This document shows, piece after piece, positions 5,381-5,746 of a stretch of 5,746 nt of DNA; positions within the stretch are counted from its first letter, which is position 1; every line of letters starts with the position of its first letter. The notes beneath the pieces were generated by a model. It had not been told where the DNA came from and made no database searches. It saw nothing but the letters and a program-made list of their open reading frames with translations. The position numbers and the translations under genes were made by a program. This DNA is from Gemmatimonadota bacterium (GTDB lineage: Bacteria > Latescibacterota > UBA2968 > UBA8231), in NCBI GenBank assembly GCA_026706165.1, contig JAPOZF010000109.1, positions 1 to 5,746 on the forward strand, written 5' to 3'.

Positions 5381-5746
5381 ATGACCAACCCGGCCCAGCG
5401 CAACCCGACGAGAACGGTGCGGATCGGCAGCACGACCATCGGCAAGGGCCATCCGATCGCCGTTCAGAGCATGGCGGCGACGCGGACCCAGGATGTCGAG
5501 GCTACTGCCAGGCAGGTCCGTCTGCTCGAGGAGGCCGGCGCCGACATCATTCGAGTCGCCATCGACAGCCGCAAAGACGCCGAGGCCCTGACCCGCATCG
5601 CGGGTGAGACCGACACTCCCCTTTCCGTCGACCTGCAGGAAAACTACCGCCTGGCGACCGCCGTCGCCCCCCACCTGCAGAAAATCCGCTACAACCCCCG
5701 CCACCTGTATCACCCCGAAACCGCGCGGCCGGTGCGGGACAAGGTC
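5381..5746 (+). CDS. ispG: IspG (GcpE), 4-hydroxy-3-methylbut-2-enyl diphosphate synthase, N-terminal part
   Basis: 122 codons are present and the gene runs off the right edge. The enzyme converts 2-C-methyl-erythritol 2,4-cyclodiphosphate to HMBPP in the MEP isoprenoid pathway, using a 4Fe-4S cluster held by C-terminal cysteines that are outside the window. The TIM-barrel N-terminus is clear: '[22 protein letters not shown]' region (10-31), '[20 protein letters not shown]' (34-53), 'ADIIRVAID' (54-62), '[12 protein letters not shown]' (81-92) and 'KIRYNP' (101-106), the last corresponding to the KIRINPGN substrate-binding segment. Here the residue after NP is Arg (NPRHLYH) where Gly is usual. 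The ATG at 5381 is the only start codon in frame after the TAA at 5324. The Shine-Dalgarno is weak (CCGGAA). An ATG at 5371 is in another frame. The gene has its own consensus promoter and is a housekeeping neighbour, probably unrelated in function to the glycan genes. Confidence 0.93.
   Translation, partial: MTNPAQRNPTRTVRIGSTTIGKGHPIAVQSMAATRTQDVEATARQVRLLEEAGADIIRVAIDSRKDAEALTRIAGETDTPLSVDLQENYRLATAVAPHLQKIRYNPRHLYHPETARPVRDKV

Noticed and set aside
5186..5713. Minus-strand ORF of 175 codons over the start of ispG
   Set aside because: It is antisense to the clear IspG coding sequence and crosses the consensus promoter; the translation is not recognisable.
1..5746. tRNA, rRNA, CRISPR array, insertion sequence or attachment site
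   Set aside because: No cloverleaf, regularly spaced repeats, transposase motifs or terminal inverted repeats were seen on reading both strands.

Overview
This is a GC-rich bacterial chromosomal window. The leftward outer-membrane beta-barrel gene indicates a Gram-negative-type cell envelope. The lineage cannot be fixed from sequence alone. The ispG fragment at the right edge is of the '[11 protein letters not shown] / KIRYNP' type, which I associate from memory with Planctomycetes-like and some other non-enterobacterial lineages; this is a weak hint only.

Layout, right to left on the minus strand. Positions 5189-4071 encode a DegT/DnrJ/EryC1/StrS-type PLP sugar aminotransferase with a TTG start. 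A compact intrinsic terminator (GGAA tetraloop stem plus U7) follows its stop codon directly. A new unit then begins: a perfect inverted repeat (GTAAGT-N8-ACTTAC) sits just upstream of a TetR/AcrR-family regulator (4007-3414). The regulator is followed, with overlapping or nearly touching reading frames, by a PIG-L/LmbE-type deacetylase (3427-2789), a WbqC-family protein (about 2792-2051), a GT4-type glycosyltransferase (2067-892) and a predicted outer-membrane beta-barrel protein (883-29). An ATG with a good ribosome binding site at position 3 suggests that the operon continues off the left edge.

On the plus strand, from 5381 to the right edge, is the N-terminal third of IspG (GcpE) of the MEP isoprenoid pathway. 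It is preceded by a textbook sigma70 promoter (TTGACA-N18-TATAAT). The 191-base divergent region between the aminotransferase and ispG carries this promoter flanked by two similar CCGGA/TCCGG palindromes.

How the genes may work together (inference): aminotransferase, de-N-acetylase, WbqC-family protein and GT4 transferase are a typical combination for making and attaching an unusual amino sugar in a surface glycan or glycolipid. The TetR repressor would autoregulate the second unit, and the barrel protein is an envelope partner of unknown role.

The most notable sequence-level anomaly is the WbqC gene. Its conserved N-terminus (HQPNYLPWLG...) is present, but in a frame with no ATG, GTG or TTG start. 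Removing one G from a GGGG run (2771-2774) would join it to an ATG that overlaps the deacetylase stop as ATGA.
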